Below, piece by piece: positions 50,495 to 58,174 of a stretch of 64,000 nt of DNA. Positions within the stretch are counted from its first letter, which is position 1, and every line of letters starts with the position of its first letter. Origin of the DNA: CAYZJD01 sp964483455 (GTDB lineage: Bacteria > Acidobacteriota > Terriglobia > Bryobacterales > Bryobacteraceae); the NCBI GenBank assembly GCA_964483455.1, contig CAZACK010000009.1, forward strand, positions 15,763 through 79,762. The letters run 5' to 3'. The notes beneath the pieces are model-generated. The model made no database searches and was not told the origin of the DNA. It saw only the letters and a list, made by a program, of their open reading frames with translations. Both the position numbers and the translations under genes were made by a program.

Positions 50495-50611
50495 TTGTGC
50501 GGTTATTCGGTTATTCGGTTATTCGGTTACTCGGTTGGATGGTTATTCGGTTGGACACTTGTTCGGTTATTCGGTTGGACGGTTATTCGGTTGGATGGTT
50601 GGGTGGTTGAC
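50495..50611 (+). repeat. Tandem GGTTATTCGG / GGTTGGATGG tract
   Basis: About 115 bp of degenerate short units (GGTTATTCGGTTATTCGG, GGTTGGATGGTTATTCGG, GGTTGGACGG). It lies between the barrel gene and the vWA gene and stays open in the vWA frame, adding a false leader of about 40 residues. A related shorter tract is at 28849-28908. Confidence 0.8.
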
Positions 50612-50614
50612 TTG

Positions 50615-51550
50615 GTGGTATTGCGATTTGTCATCCTCTGCGTCCTCTGCGCCTTAGCGGTGAATGACCTGCCCGCAGCCCGGCTGAAGTCAGGGCAAAC
50701 GCACATATTGATCACGGCGTGGACGCAAGAAGGGGCGCCGCTGCGTGCCGGGGACGTGACGGCGCGGATTGACGGCAAGCCCGTTCGGGTAACGGACGTG
50801 CGGGGGCCCTCGGACGGGCTGATGCTTCTGGTGGTGACCGACTTTACCGAAGACCTCGCGCTAGCGGACTCGGCCCGCCAGGCGCTGGTCCTCGCCGTCG
50901 AACAGCTTCCGCCGAACGTGTACGCCGGGCTGTTGCGGGCGCAGGATGGACCGAAGGTGGTGGTGGATCCCACACCGGACCGGAAGGCGCTGGCAGCGGC
51001 AATTCTGGAAGCGCCGGTGAGCGGCAACGCGGCATTGCTGAGCACGGTGGAAACGGTGCTCAGCCTCGCCGATTCGGTGCTGGCGAAGTCGCGCGTGAGA
51101 GTGGCGGTGCTGTACGTGACCGACAGCAACGTCCGGAACTATCGCGAGGATTACACCAACCCGGTGATCAACTACAGCGACTCGCGCGACATGAGCCGCC
51201 GGTTTCCGGAGGGTCTCATCAACGAGAAGATCGCGACACTGGAGGGCAGGCTCAGCGCCGTCGAGGCGCCGCTATTCGTGGTCCACCTTGACTACCGCAG
51301 CGACCGGCTGAACGAGGCCTACCAGGCAGGCCTGAAACAGCTCGCCGCCGCCACCGGCGGCGCGGGCGTGTTCTGCCGGTCGCGGGGCGAGATTCCGGAG
51401 GCAATCACGCGCATGCTCGGGACGATCGTTTCACATCACGGCGTCATGCTGGAGTTGCCCGAACGAGCAAAGCGGCTCGTTCAGATTCAGCTCGAAGGCC
51501 CGAGCGGAGCGCTCAACCACCGGGCACGATTCAATCTCGAGGGGAGGTGA
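50615..51550 (+). CDS. Exported von Willebrand factor A protein (Acidobacterial type, TIGR03436-like)
   Basis: The likely start is GTG 50615 (or TTG 50612), after the tandem repeat, giving about 311 residues with a signal peptide (VLRFVILCVLCALAVNDLPA). The vWA fold follows: GLMLLVVTDFTEDLALADSA with a MIDAS-like D-x-T-x-D in place of D-x-S-x-S, APVSGNAALLSTVETVLSLA, RVRVAVLYVTDSNVRN and ATGGAGVFCRSRGEIPEAIT. These exported vWA proteins are abundant in Acidobacteriota and of unknown role. The gene is 6 bp from the next and begins a block with a MoxR ATPase. Confidence 0.75.
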   Translation: MVLRFVILCVLCALAVNDLPAARLKSGQTHILITAWTQEGAPLRAGDVTARIDGKPVRVTDVRGPSDGLMLLVVTDFTEDLALADSARQALVLAVEQLPPNVYAGLLRAQDGPKVVVDPTPDRKALAAAILEAPVSGNAALLSTVETVLSLADSVLAKSRVRVAVLYVTDSNVRNYREDYTNPVINYSDSRDMSRRFPEGLINEKIATLEGRLSAVEAPLFVVHLDYRSDRLNEAYQAGLKQLAAATGGAGVFCRSRGEIPEAITRMLGTIVSHHGVMLELPERAKRLVQIQLEGPSGALNHRARFNLEGR

Positions 51551-51556
51551 TACGCT

Positions 51557-52402
51557 TTGCCAATACACAAATCGCGCCACACGGGCATCTGGCTTAGCCT
51601 GATTGCTGGGGCGGTGGCGCTGGCGGTCGCGCTGGCCGTGTTGAGCCGGCGCTCGGCGCTGATGACCGAGCAGGCAGAGCGCGCCGTCAAGCTCGAGGTC
51701 GAGAACAAGGACCTCCGCGCGAGGACCGACGCACTGTCCCGGGAGCTCGACTCCCTGCGCGCTCAGCACTCCGGCCAGCCGGTCGAGGTCCCGCCCGAGC
51801 GCGGCGCCCGAAGAGCTGAGTATCCGTCAGGCGTGATCGAGGCGGTCCGCATGCTTGGCGAGGTGAAAGACAGCCTGGCGGCGGCCAACCGCACGATCGA
51901 GCAGTTGCGGACACAAACGGCGGAACTGGAGGCGGCGGTGGCGACGCTCGAGGAAGACAACAGGCGCCTGGCGGCGCAGGAAGTCGACTTGCGAGAGAAC
52001 CTCGCCGGGCAGAGGCGGTTAGTCGAGGCCCTCCAGTCAGAGGTTAAAGGGAAGAGCGACCGGCTGGCGCCGCTGGAACTGACCAATCGAGGGCTGCGGC
52101 AGGAGAACGAGGTGCTGGCGAAGAAGATTGCCGCCCTCAACAAGCTCACCGTCGAACTGGAGGACATTCACCGGAGACGAGACGGATACCTCAACACGAT
52201 CCTGCGCCGGTATCGCGAGGTGACCGACCAGTACCGGGCCCTTGCCGCGCGACTCGAGAATCCGGAGACCGGTGCGGGAGCGGGCGGCACGGACCTATCC
52301 AGGATTATGAACGCGGTGTCGCTCGCCGAAGAGGACCTGCGCCAGATTCAGAGCCTGAACGCGCAGGCACAGAGTTTGCAAAGGAAGATCAAGGGGAACT
52401 AA
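51557..52402 (+). CDS. Membrane-anchored coiled-coil protein
   Basis: TTG 51557 is preceded by GGGGAGGTGA, a strong ribosome site at good spacing. The 281-residue product has one N-terminal membrane helix (IWLSLIAGAVALAVALAVLS) and then an almost continuous coiled coil (LEVENKDLRARTDALSRELD, NRTIEQLRTQTAELEAAVAT, NRGLRQENEVLAKKIAALNK). The C-terminus has SRIMNAVSLAEEDLRQIQSL. No known family is recognised. It is tightly coupled to the vWA gene and may be a structural or scaffold part of the same complex. Confidence 0.72.
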   Translation: MPIHKSRHTGIWLSLIAGAVALAVALAVLSRRSALMTEQAERAVKLEVENKDLRARTDALSRELDSLRAQHSGQPVEVPPERGARRAEYPSGVIEAVRMLGEVKDSLAAANRTIEQLRTQTAELEAAVATLEEDNRRLAAQEVDLRENLAGQRRLVEALQSEVKGKSDRLAPLELTNRGLRQENEVLAKKIAALNKLTVELEDIHRRRDGYLNTILRRYREVTDQYRALAARLENPETGAGAGGTDLSRIMNAVSLAEEDLRQIQSLNAQAQSLQRKIKGN

Positions 52403-52404
52403 TC

Positions 52405-52442
52405 CCTGGTTGCGAAAGAGCGCGTTCCATGCCGCCTGACGG
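52405..52442. repeat. Dispersed repeat copy (CCTGGTTGCGAAAGA...CATGCCGCC)
   Basis: Second copy of the element at 47542-47578, lying in the 114-bp gap between the coiled-coil and MoxR genes. Confidence 0.55.
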
Positions 52443-52516
52443 TAGGGCCAGAGCAGGGTGAGAGTCTCGTCCTTGCTTGCATCGGGTTGAGCTCGATTTG
52501 CCACAATAATCGAAGT

Positions 52517-53350
52517 ATGGTCGTTGAGATCGAGGGGGTGACGCTGCACCTCGGCCACCCGGACGAGATTCCCGTCCACTGGGTCGGCCAGGACGAGGTG
52601 ATGCGACAGCTTCTGGCGGCGTGGCTGGTTGTGGACGCGCAGGATGTGCCGATGAACCCGCGGCTGATCGGCAAGCCCGGTGTGGGGAAGACCACGCTGG
52701 CGTATGCGGCCGCGAAGCGCCTCGGGCGCGAGGTCTATATCATGCAGGCCACGGTCGATACGCGGCCCGAGGATCTGCTGGTCACGCCGGTGATCGAAGG
52801 CGAGGGCCGGCTGCGGTACGTCGCCTCGCCGCTGGTGACGGCCATGCTGCGCGGCGGCGTGGTGATCCTCGACGAGGGAAACCGCATGAGCGAGAAGAGC
52901 TGGGCGAGCCTGGCCCCGCTGCTCGACACGCGGCGCTATGTCGAGTCGATTGTGGCCGGGGTGAAGATCAAGGCGCACCCGCAGTTCCGCTTCGTGGCCA
53001 CGCTCAATGACGACGCCTCCACCTTCGACCTGCCCGAGTACATCCACTCGCGCCTCCAACCACAGATCTTCATCGACTTTCCCGAGCGCGACGAGGAGTT
53101 GCAGATCCTGAAGGAGAACCTGCCGTTCGGCGAGGAGCGCATCCTTCAGTACGTCACCGACATGCTCCAGCAGGCGCACGCCGCCGATGAGCGTTACACG
53201 GTTCGGGACGGCATCAACATCGCGAGGTTCGCGATGAAACTCAAGGGCCTTGCCACCGACCACGCCCAGGAACTGAAGGCGCTCGAAACCGCCATCCTCG
53301 AAACGCTCGGCGAAGAGGCGATGCGGTATGTCCCGCGACTTCGGCCCTGA
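52517..53350 (+). CDS. MoxR-type AAA+ ATPase
   Basis: ATG 52517 gives 277 residues. Walker A is PRLIGKPGVGKTTLAYAAAK (about residues 53-72), Walker B GGVVILDEGNRMSEKSWASL, sensor 1 FRFVATLNDDAS, and the arginine-finger region HSRLQPQIFIDFPERDEELQ. This is the MoxR/RavA branch, which typically remodels or inserts cofactors into partner complexes together with vWA proteins. An AATAAT hexamer lies six bases before the ATG. The next gene overlaps its end by 23 bp. Confidence 0.92.
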   Translation: MVVEIEGVTLHLGHPDEIPVHWVGQDEVMRQLLAAWLVVDAQDVPMNPRLIGKPGVGKTTLAYAAAKRLGREVYIMQATVDTRPEDLLVTPVIEGEGRLRYVASPLVTAMLRGGVVILDEGNRMSEKSWASLAPLLDTRRYVESIVAGVKIKAHPQFRFVATLNDDASTFDLPEYIHSRLQPQIFIDFPERDEELQILKENLPFGEERILQYVTDMLQQAHAADERYTVRDGINIARFAMKLKGLATDHAQELKALETAILETLGEEAMRYVPRLRP

Positions 53351-55175
53351 GCCAGAGGGCGCCCTGGAAGACGTTGGCAGCCTACGCCGCGGACGGCTGC
53401 GGTATGTGCCGGTTGTACCCGGACGGCTGGAGTTCGCCATCGAGGTGCGCCGCGCCCTGCTTGCCGAACGGCCGCGGGTGGTCGCGGTCGAACTCCCCGT
53501 GACGCTCCGAGAGGCCTACTTGCGCGCGCTGGAGCGGCTGCCGGAGATGTCGGTGATCCTGTACCCGGAGGAGAACCGGGAAGAGGACCGCGCGGTCTAC
53601 GTCCCTGTGGAGCCGGCCGATCCGTTCGTTGAGGCGATGCGCACAGCGCGGGAGATCGGCGCCGAGCTGGAGTTCGTCGAGCCGGACCTGGGCGAGCGGC
53701 CGCACCTGCCGGACCGCTATCCGGACCCGTACGCCATTGGCCACATCGGCTTGCGGAAGTACATCGAGTCCTATCGCGTGTATCCGCAGCCGCGGTCGGA
53801 CCAGGCGGCGGCGCATGCCGCGGGCATCGCCTGGAAGTTGCAGGGGCTCGATCCGCTGGCCAGCGTCGTCGTGGTGCTTTCCCTGAACATGCTCGATCCG
53901 GTGCTGGACGCCATCGAGGAACCGCAGGCGCAACCGATGGCGCGGACCCGCCGCGAGGGCGTGCAGGTCTTGAACCCGCACCCGGAGTGCCTGGCGGAAA
54001 TCACCGTCGAATACCCGTACCTGCAATGGCGCTACGAGCGGTTTCGCGGGCGGATGCAGGACGACAGCCTGGCGGACCGGCGGCGGTCACAACTCACGCT
54101 GCTCAACGACGCGGAGAAATCGTATGAGTCGGCAACCGGCGACAAGGTCGCGCACTGGCAGCGCCGATTGCTGGGGCGCTACACGCGGAACCTGGCAATG
54201 TCGGTGGGCGACTTGACCGCCGGGTTGTTCGACATCACCGTGGCGGCGCGGACGGTCGTGGATGACAACTACGCGTGGGACGTTTGGGAGACGGCGGGCA
54301 AGTATCCTCCGCAGAAGACGCAAAGCGACCTCGCCACCGTGAGCCTCACCGGAGAGGAAGTTTGGATCGACACCAAGAAGATCCGGTTGCGGCGGCGGCT
54401 CCCGCGCCCAAGGCAGCGGCTGCGCCCGATCGGGTTGAAGCCCCGCAAGAAGGAGAAGTTCCCGGGCGAGTGGGCGCGGCAGATCGACGGCAACGCGATC
54501 TGCTCCTATCCGCCCGAGGACCTGGTCATCGAGGACTACGGGCGCTTCCTCCAGAAAAAGGCGAAGAGCATCCTGTCCGAGGAGCGGGTGCGGACGGAGC
54601 CGTTCACAACGTCGCTGCTCGACGGCATCGACCTCCGCGAGACGATCCGCAACTGGCACGAGAACAAGATCTACGTGCGGCAGTTCGACAAGATTGCCGG
54701 AGAGGTCGGCTCGGTGGTGGTGATCTTCGACGAGGACCGCCAGGACCGCTACACGTGGCTTACCACGTGGCTCGGAGAGCACCAGAACGAGTCCGACATG
54801 GCCTTCTACTCGACGGATCCGTTCGAGCGCCTGGTGGGGCCGGGGATCGGGCGCGCCGAGTACGGAGGGTTCTTGATGAGCCTGCCGCCGCACCGCATGT
54901 TCGACGTGTGGCATGACCCGGACTACAACTTCGCCGATACCAAACCCGAGCGTCTGCTGCTGGCGGCGATGGATTACTCGATCCACCGGCACGTGGTCTA
55001 CGTGGCGGCGCGGCCTCCGCGGTCGGTCTTCCGGTCGATCGCCGCTCGCTTCGGCCGCAGCATCATCTACATTCCGATCGGCCAGCTTTCGCCGGCGAAG
55101 CTGAAGAAGATCCGCGTGGTGCATGTGCTCGACAGCCACGCGAGGCGGGCGGTGGCGAAAGAATACATCTGGTAA
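53328..55175 (+). CDS. Large TraB/ChaN-like (DUF5682-like) partner of the MoxR ATPase
   Basis: The 615-residue protein overlaps moxR by 23 bp. Its first 110 residues resemble TraB/ChaN/DUF5682-type domains: LEFAIEVRRALLAERPRVVA VELPVTLREA, then ILYPEENREEDRAVYVPVEP. The middle (about 160-330) is helical (DQAAAHAAGIAWKLQGLDPL) with a basic region (RLRRRLPRPRQRLRPIG variant) near 355-375. The C-terminal 150 residues have VVVIFDEDRQDRYTWLTTWL and HVVYVAARPPRSVFRSIAAR. No vWA MIDAS is seen. I do not recognise a described family covering the whole length; pairing with MoxR is the firmest clue to its role. Confidence 0.6.
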   Translation: MSRDFGPEPEGALEDVGSLRRGRLRYVPVVPGRLEFAIEVRRALLAERPRVVAVELPVTLREAYLRALERLPEMSVILYPEENREEDRAVYVPVEPADPFVEAMRTAREIGAELEFVEPDLGERPHLPDRYPDPYAIGHIGLRKYIESYRVYPQPRSDQAAAHAAGIAWKLQGLDPLASVVVVLSLNMLDPVLDAIEEPQAQPMARTRREGVQVLNPHPECLAEITVEYPYLQWRYERFRGRMQDDSLADRRRSQLTLLNDAEKSYESATGDKVAHWQRRLLGRYTRNLAMSVGDLTAGLFDITVAARTVVDDNYAWDVWETAGKYPPQKTQSDLATVSLTGEEVWIDTKKIRLRRRLPRPRQRLRPIGLKPRKKEKFPGEWARQIDGNAICSYPPEDLVIEDYGRFLQKKAKSILSEERVRTEPFTTSLLDGIDLRETIRNWHENKIYVRQFDKIAGEVGSVVVIFDEDRQDRYTWLTTWLGEHQNESDMAFYSTDPFERLVGPGIGRAEYGGFLMSLPPHRMFDVWHDPDYNFADTKPERLLLAAMDYSIHRHVVYVAARPPRSVFRSIAARFGRSIIYIPIGQLSPAKLKKIRVVHVLDSHARRAVAKEYIW

Positions 55176-55179
55176 GAAT

Positions 55180-55272
55180 CGGTGACAGGCTACGTAATCC
55201 CCAATTTGCCTGTCGGGTGTTGCTTTCATGGGCGCCAAGCTGCGAAACTGGGGAAAGCGTAGCCTGTCACCG
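55180..55272. repeat. Paired inverted repeats of the CGGTGACAGGCTAC family (REPIN-like)
   Basis: Two inverted copies, 55180-55207 and 55245-55272, both with CGGTGACAGGCTACG at the outer end and a CCCC core, separated by 37 nt. They sit between the convergent ends of the TraB-like gene and the tail-like gene. Same family as the inverted repeats around the AbiE cassette. Confidence 0.85.
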
Positions 55273-55284
55273 TATTTCCTAGCC

Positions 55285-58026
55285 CTAGCCGTGCCTCCGC
55301 GCGCTGGCGATTCCGTACAGCGGCCGGAGCGGCAGACCGAACAGGCTCACATGATCGAAGGCCCAAAGCGTCGCCGCCGAAAAACCCTCGCCGAGCGCCG
55401 CCAGGCACTCCTTCTCCCAGGGATAGCCGGGGCGGAAGACCGGCAACAGGTGACGCAGGGAATCCTTCGGCCAGCTCAGGCCCAAGGCGAACCGCATCGC
55501 GGATAGAACCAGGTTCAGATCCAGCGACCAGGCGCCAAAGTCAAGGGCCTCGGTCTTTAGCCGGTCGAAACCGCTGGTGGCTTTCTGCTCCCACTCTGCG
55601 GGGAAATTCACGTACCGGTTCAGTCGCCCGCCAAGCGAATGGACACCCGCCGGAACGGGGTGGTTCACGTCGTACGGGAAGAGCACTTCGAATCGCGCCG
55701 CCGGATGCGAAGCGCGGACGTAGTCGCGAATGGCGGCGGCGTGATCGCGAAGGCGGTTGCGGAGGAAGGTCGCATCGGCGCCGCCGTTGACACCGGCATC
55801 GTCGTCCGGCCCAAGAAAGACATGGAGCGGCCGGCCGAGCGCCGCCAGCGCGGCGGCCGCGGTCTCGTCGTCATAGAAGGCCATGCCGGCCGGATTCGCG
55901 AAATACCACCAGCAGAATTCGCCGAATTGCAGATCCGGCACGAGTTGCTCGGCGGCCATCAAGTCCGCGATCGCCAGGAATACCTGCTTCTGGTAGTCGG
56001 CCATGGCGGAGTTGAACGCGCAGTGAGTCGAGACCAGGCTTCCGAACCCGACGGAGGTTTCCACCGGCTGGCCGTCCGGAAACCTGGCGGCGAATTCGGC
56101 CGGGGGCTTCACCAGCTCCATCGAGGAGGCCACCACGATCTCGCGGTTCCTCGCCTTGCATTCGCGGAACAGGTCGCGGTGCCAGTCGCTCGCGCCGCGG
56201 TTGAGGGCCGGCGTTTGCGCCGGATCCACCACCCACTCGCCCGGCTGGCCGCCTTCGAGGGAACCGGTGAACGTGACCGTGCCGCTCGATCCCTGCGAGC
56301 TTTCCTTCCAGGCGTTGAACGGGAACGAGTACGCCGGCTTGAGCGAGCGCGTGGCGATTGTCAGCACGCTGTCCGCCGCCTGCGCCCAGACGCCGACGTA
56401 GCTGGCGTTCAGAAGGAACTGGAAATGCCGCGCGATGACGGCCGCGTCTTCGTTGGGGAAAACGGTCTTGCCGCACACCTGCCCTCCGATGTCGAGGAAG
56501 ACCTGGTCGCCCGGGAGGAACTCCCCCGAGAAGGTGACCGTGACCTGAGGGATCACGGCGTTGACGCGCCTCCGCTGGTTCCACCAAAACACGCCGATGT
56601 ACTCGTTCATCGGGCCGGCGAATCCGAGCCTCTCGAAGTTCCACAACAGTCGGGCGGGCGGAAGCTTGTAGGTGTGGTCGGTGGAGTAATCGAGGGCGGG
56701 CGCGATGCCGGGTAGCGTGTGGGGTGCATCGGGAACATCGGACGGGACGACGGCTTCGAGGAAATCGAAGACGAAGGGTGCGTCCGTCTTCAGACGCAGC
56801 GTGGCCGTGTGCTGCCCGGCGGGAACACTCGATCGGATCCGGCGGCGGGTGTTGACCGGCGGCTCGACGTTCAGCGCGCAGATCAGCTCGGTTTCCGCGT
56901 CGCCGTCGAGTCGCACCCCGACGGTCGCGCGATCCGAATGCAAGGAAGTCCCGATGTACAGGTCATGGGCCGACGAGCACCAGTAGGAGACGGTGATTGT
57001 GTCACCCGCCGAAGAAGCCCGCCGCGCGAAGCCTCTCGAGTAGAATCCGGGTTCCCGTGTCCACTCGCCGACGCGAACACACCAGTAGTCATCTTCCTCG
57101 ATCCGCACGCTACCCGGGCCGGCGACGGCCAGCGCCCGCACGGACTCGGGGCCGGTCACCGTCCAGTTGGCGAACTCCGCCTCCCATTCGGTGTCCGTGA
57201 AGGCGGCGCCGTTCGCCAGCGGCGGCGCGAACGTCAGCCACATCTGGCGGATTTCGGGGACGCCGAGCGCCGTGAAATCGAGCGTGACGCGCCAGGTAGC
57301 GTCGGAGCTTCCGCCCTGTAATGCCGCCACGGGCTGCTGTGTGCGCAGGCGGTCGTTTTTGGCGACAGCGTACAGGGTGATCATGTTTCCATCGACGCCC
57401 GGCCGCCCGGCGATCAGGCGGAGCGTAGCCCCCTGCGCTTCGGCGTGAAGCGGGATCGCCACCCCCTGCCAGTTGGCGCTGTTGATCTGCGCGGCCAGCG
57501 CCGCCGCCACGTCCGCCGCCGTGGGCAGCGGCGGGTCGGCCGGCACGATGTAGTCGAAGGCGTAATTCAGATACCAGATCGTCAGCCGGTCGTACGGCTG
57601 GAGTCCGTTGTCCTCGATCACGAAGCTGGCCTCCGCCGAAGTATATGTGCCCGCGACCTGCTCGGCATACGCGAACAGCGGGATTTTTGCCGTCGAGCCG
57701 TCCGGGCGAATGACGTCGAGGTACGGCCAGTCGATGGTCGGATACTTCGGCGAATCGAGCGGCATCAGCCCCGCGTAGCGCACGTCGAAGGCGAGAGTCA
57801 GCCCGTCGAAGGTCGTGTCCGGGAGGTACTTCAATCGCGGGTGTTCATAGAAGTTGTCGGCGTCGTACAGGATGAGTACGGCGAAATCGGCGGGATCGCG
57901 GAACATCCCGCTCACTTTGAAGCTCGACGGTGTGGCCGAATGCATTGCGGCCGAGGCGCCGAGGTCGTCGAAGCCCCGGAGTTGGATCGTGCGGTCGGGT
58001 TGCAGCTTGTAGATGCGTTCAGGCAC
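55285..58026 (-). CDS. Large phage-tail-like protein (non-contractile tail-sheath-like), TIM barrel plus beta domains
   Basis: GTG 58026 gives 913 residues (a frame open to 58254 overlaps the divergent gene). The N-terminal part (ERIYKLQPDRTIQLRGFDDL, GASAAMHSATPSSFKVSGMF, ILYDADNFYEHPRLKYLP, LTLAFDVRYAGLMPLDSPKY) I recall from proteins annotated as non-contractile tail sheath in phages and in Acidobacteriota genomes; I could not check this. A beta-sandwich at about 300-480 is followed by a barrel (WHRDLFRECKARNREIVVAS, LQFGEFCWWYFANPAGMAFY, RFEVLFPYDVNHPVP). No other tail genes adjoin. A ribosome site GGGAGA precedes the GTG. Confidence 0.6.
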   Translation of the reverse strand: MPERIYKLQPDRTIQLRGFDDLGASAAMHSATPSSFKVSGMFRDPADFAVLILYDADNFYEHPRLKYLPDTTFDGLTLAFDVRYAGLMPLDSPKYPTIDWPYLDVIRPDGSTAKIPLFAYAEQVAGTYTSAEASFVIEDNGLQPYDRLTIWYLNYAFDYIVPADPPLPTAADVAAALAAQINSANWQGVAIPLHAEAQGATLRLIAGRPGVDGNMITLYAVAKNDRLRTQQPVAALQGGSSDATWRVTLDFTALGVPEIRQMWLTFAPPLANGAAFTDTEWEAEFANWTVTGPESVRALAVAGPGSVRIEEDDYWCVRVGEWTREPGFYSRGFARRASSAGDTITVSYWCSSAHDLYIGTSLHSDRATVGVRLDGDAETELICALNVEPPVNTRRRIRSSVPAGQHTATLRLKTDAPFVFDFLEAVVPSDVPDAPHTLPGIAPALDYSTDHTYKLPPARLLWNFERLGFAGPMNEYIGVFWWNQRRRVNAVIPQVTVTFSGEFLPGDQVFLDIGGQVCGKTVFPNEDAAVIARHFQFLLNASYVGVWAQAADSVLTIATRSLKPAYSFPFNAWKESSQGSSGTVTFTGSLEGGQPGEWVVDPAQTPALNRGASDWHRDLFRECKARNREIVVASSMELVKPPAEFAARFPDGQPVETSVGFGSLVSTHCAFNSAMADYQKQVFLAIADLMAAEQLVPDLQFGEFCWWYFANPAGMAFYDDETAAAALAALGRPLHVFLGPDDDAGVNGGADATFLRNRLRDHAAAIRDYVRASHPAARFEVLFPYDVNHPVPAGVHSLGGRLNRYVNFPAEWEQKATSGFDRLKTEALDFGAWSLDLNLVLSAMRFALGLSWPKDSLRHLLPVFRPGYPWEKECLAALGEGFSAATLWAFDHVSLFGLPLRPLYGIASARRHG

Positions 58027-58162
58027 AAGGCTTCTCCCGTCCCGATGGTAGCGGCGAGTGGCCCCGGAGCCCGGTTTCGCAGTTCCGCCAATCGCCCGCA
58101 TCCCACTGAAACAACGGGGATTGCAAAAAACATGGTGGCTTGTGACCGGTCTCCGGGGTTGG

Positions 58163-58168
58163 TATCTT
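58163..58168 (+). promoter_or_regulatory. -10 hexamer TATCTT, 6 nt before GTG 58175
   Basis: TATCTT, six bases (CTGAGG), GTG. Leaderless geometry; it also picks the start of the gene. Confidence 0.6.
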
Positions 58169-58174
58169 CTGAGG

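Noticed and set aside
50495..50611. CRISPR array
   Set aside because: Units are 8-10 nt, degenerate and without spacers.
52517..55175. Canonical MoxR-vWA-DUF5682 system
   Set aside because: The large protein shows no MIDAS motif and only its N-terminus resembles TraB/ChaN/DUF5682; the vWA gene is exported and differs from the usual cytoplasmic partner, so I keep this as an open hypothesis.
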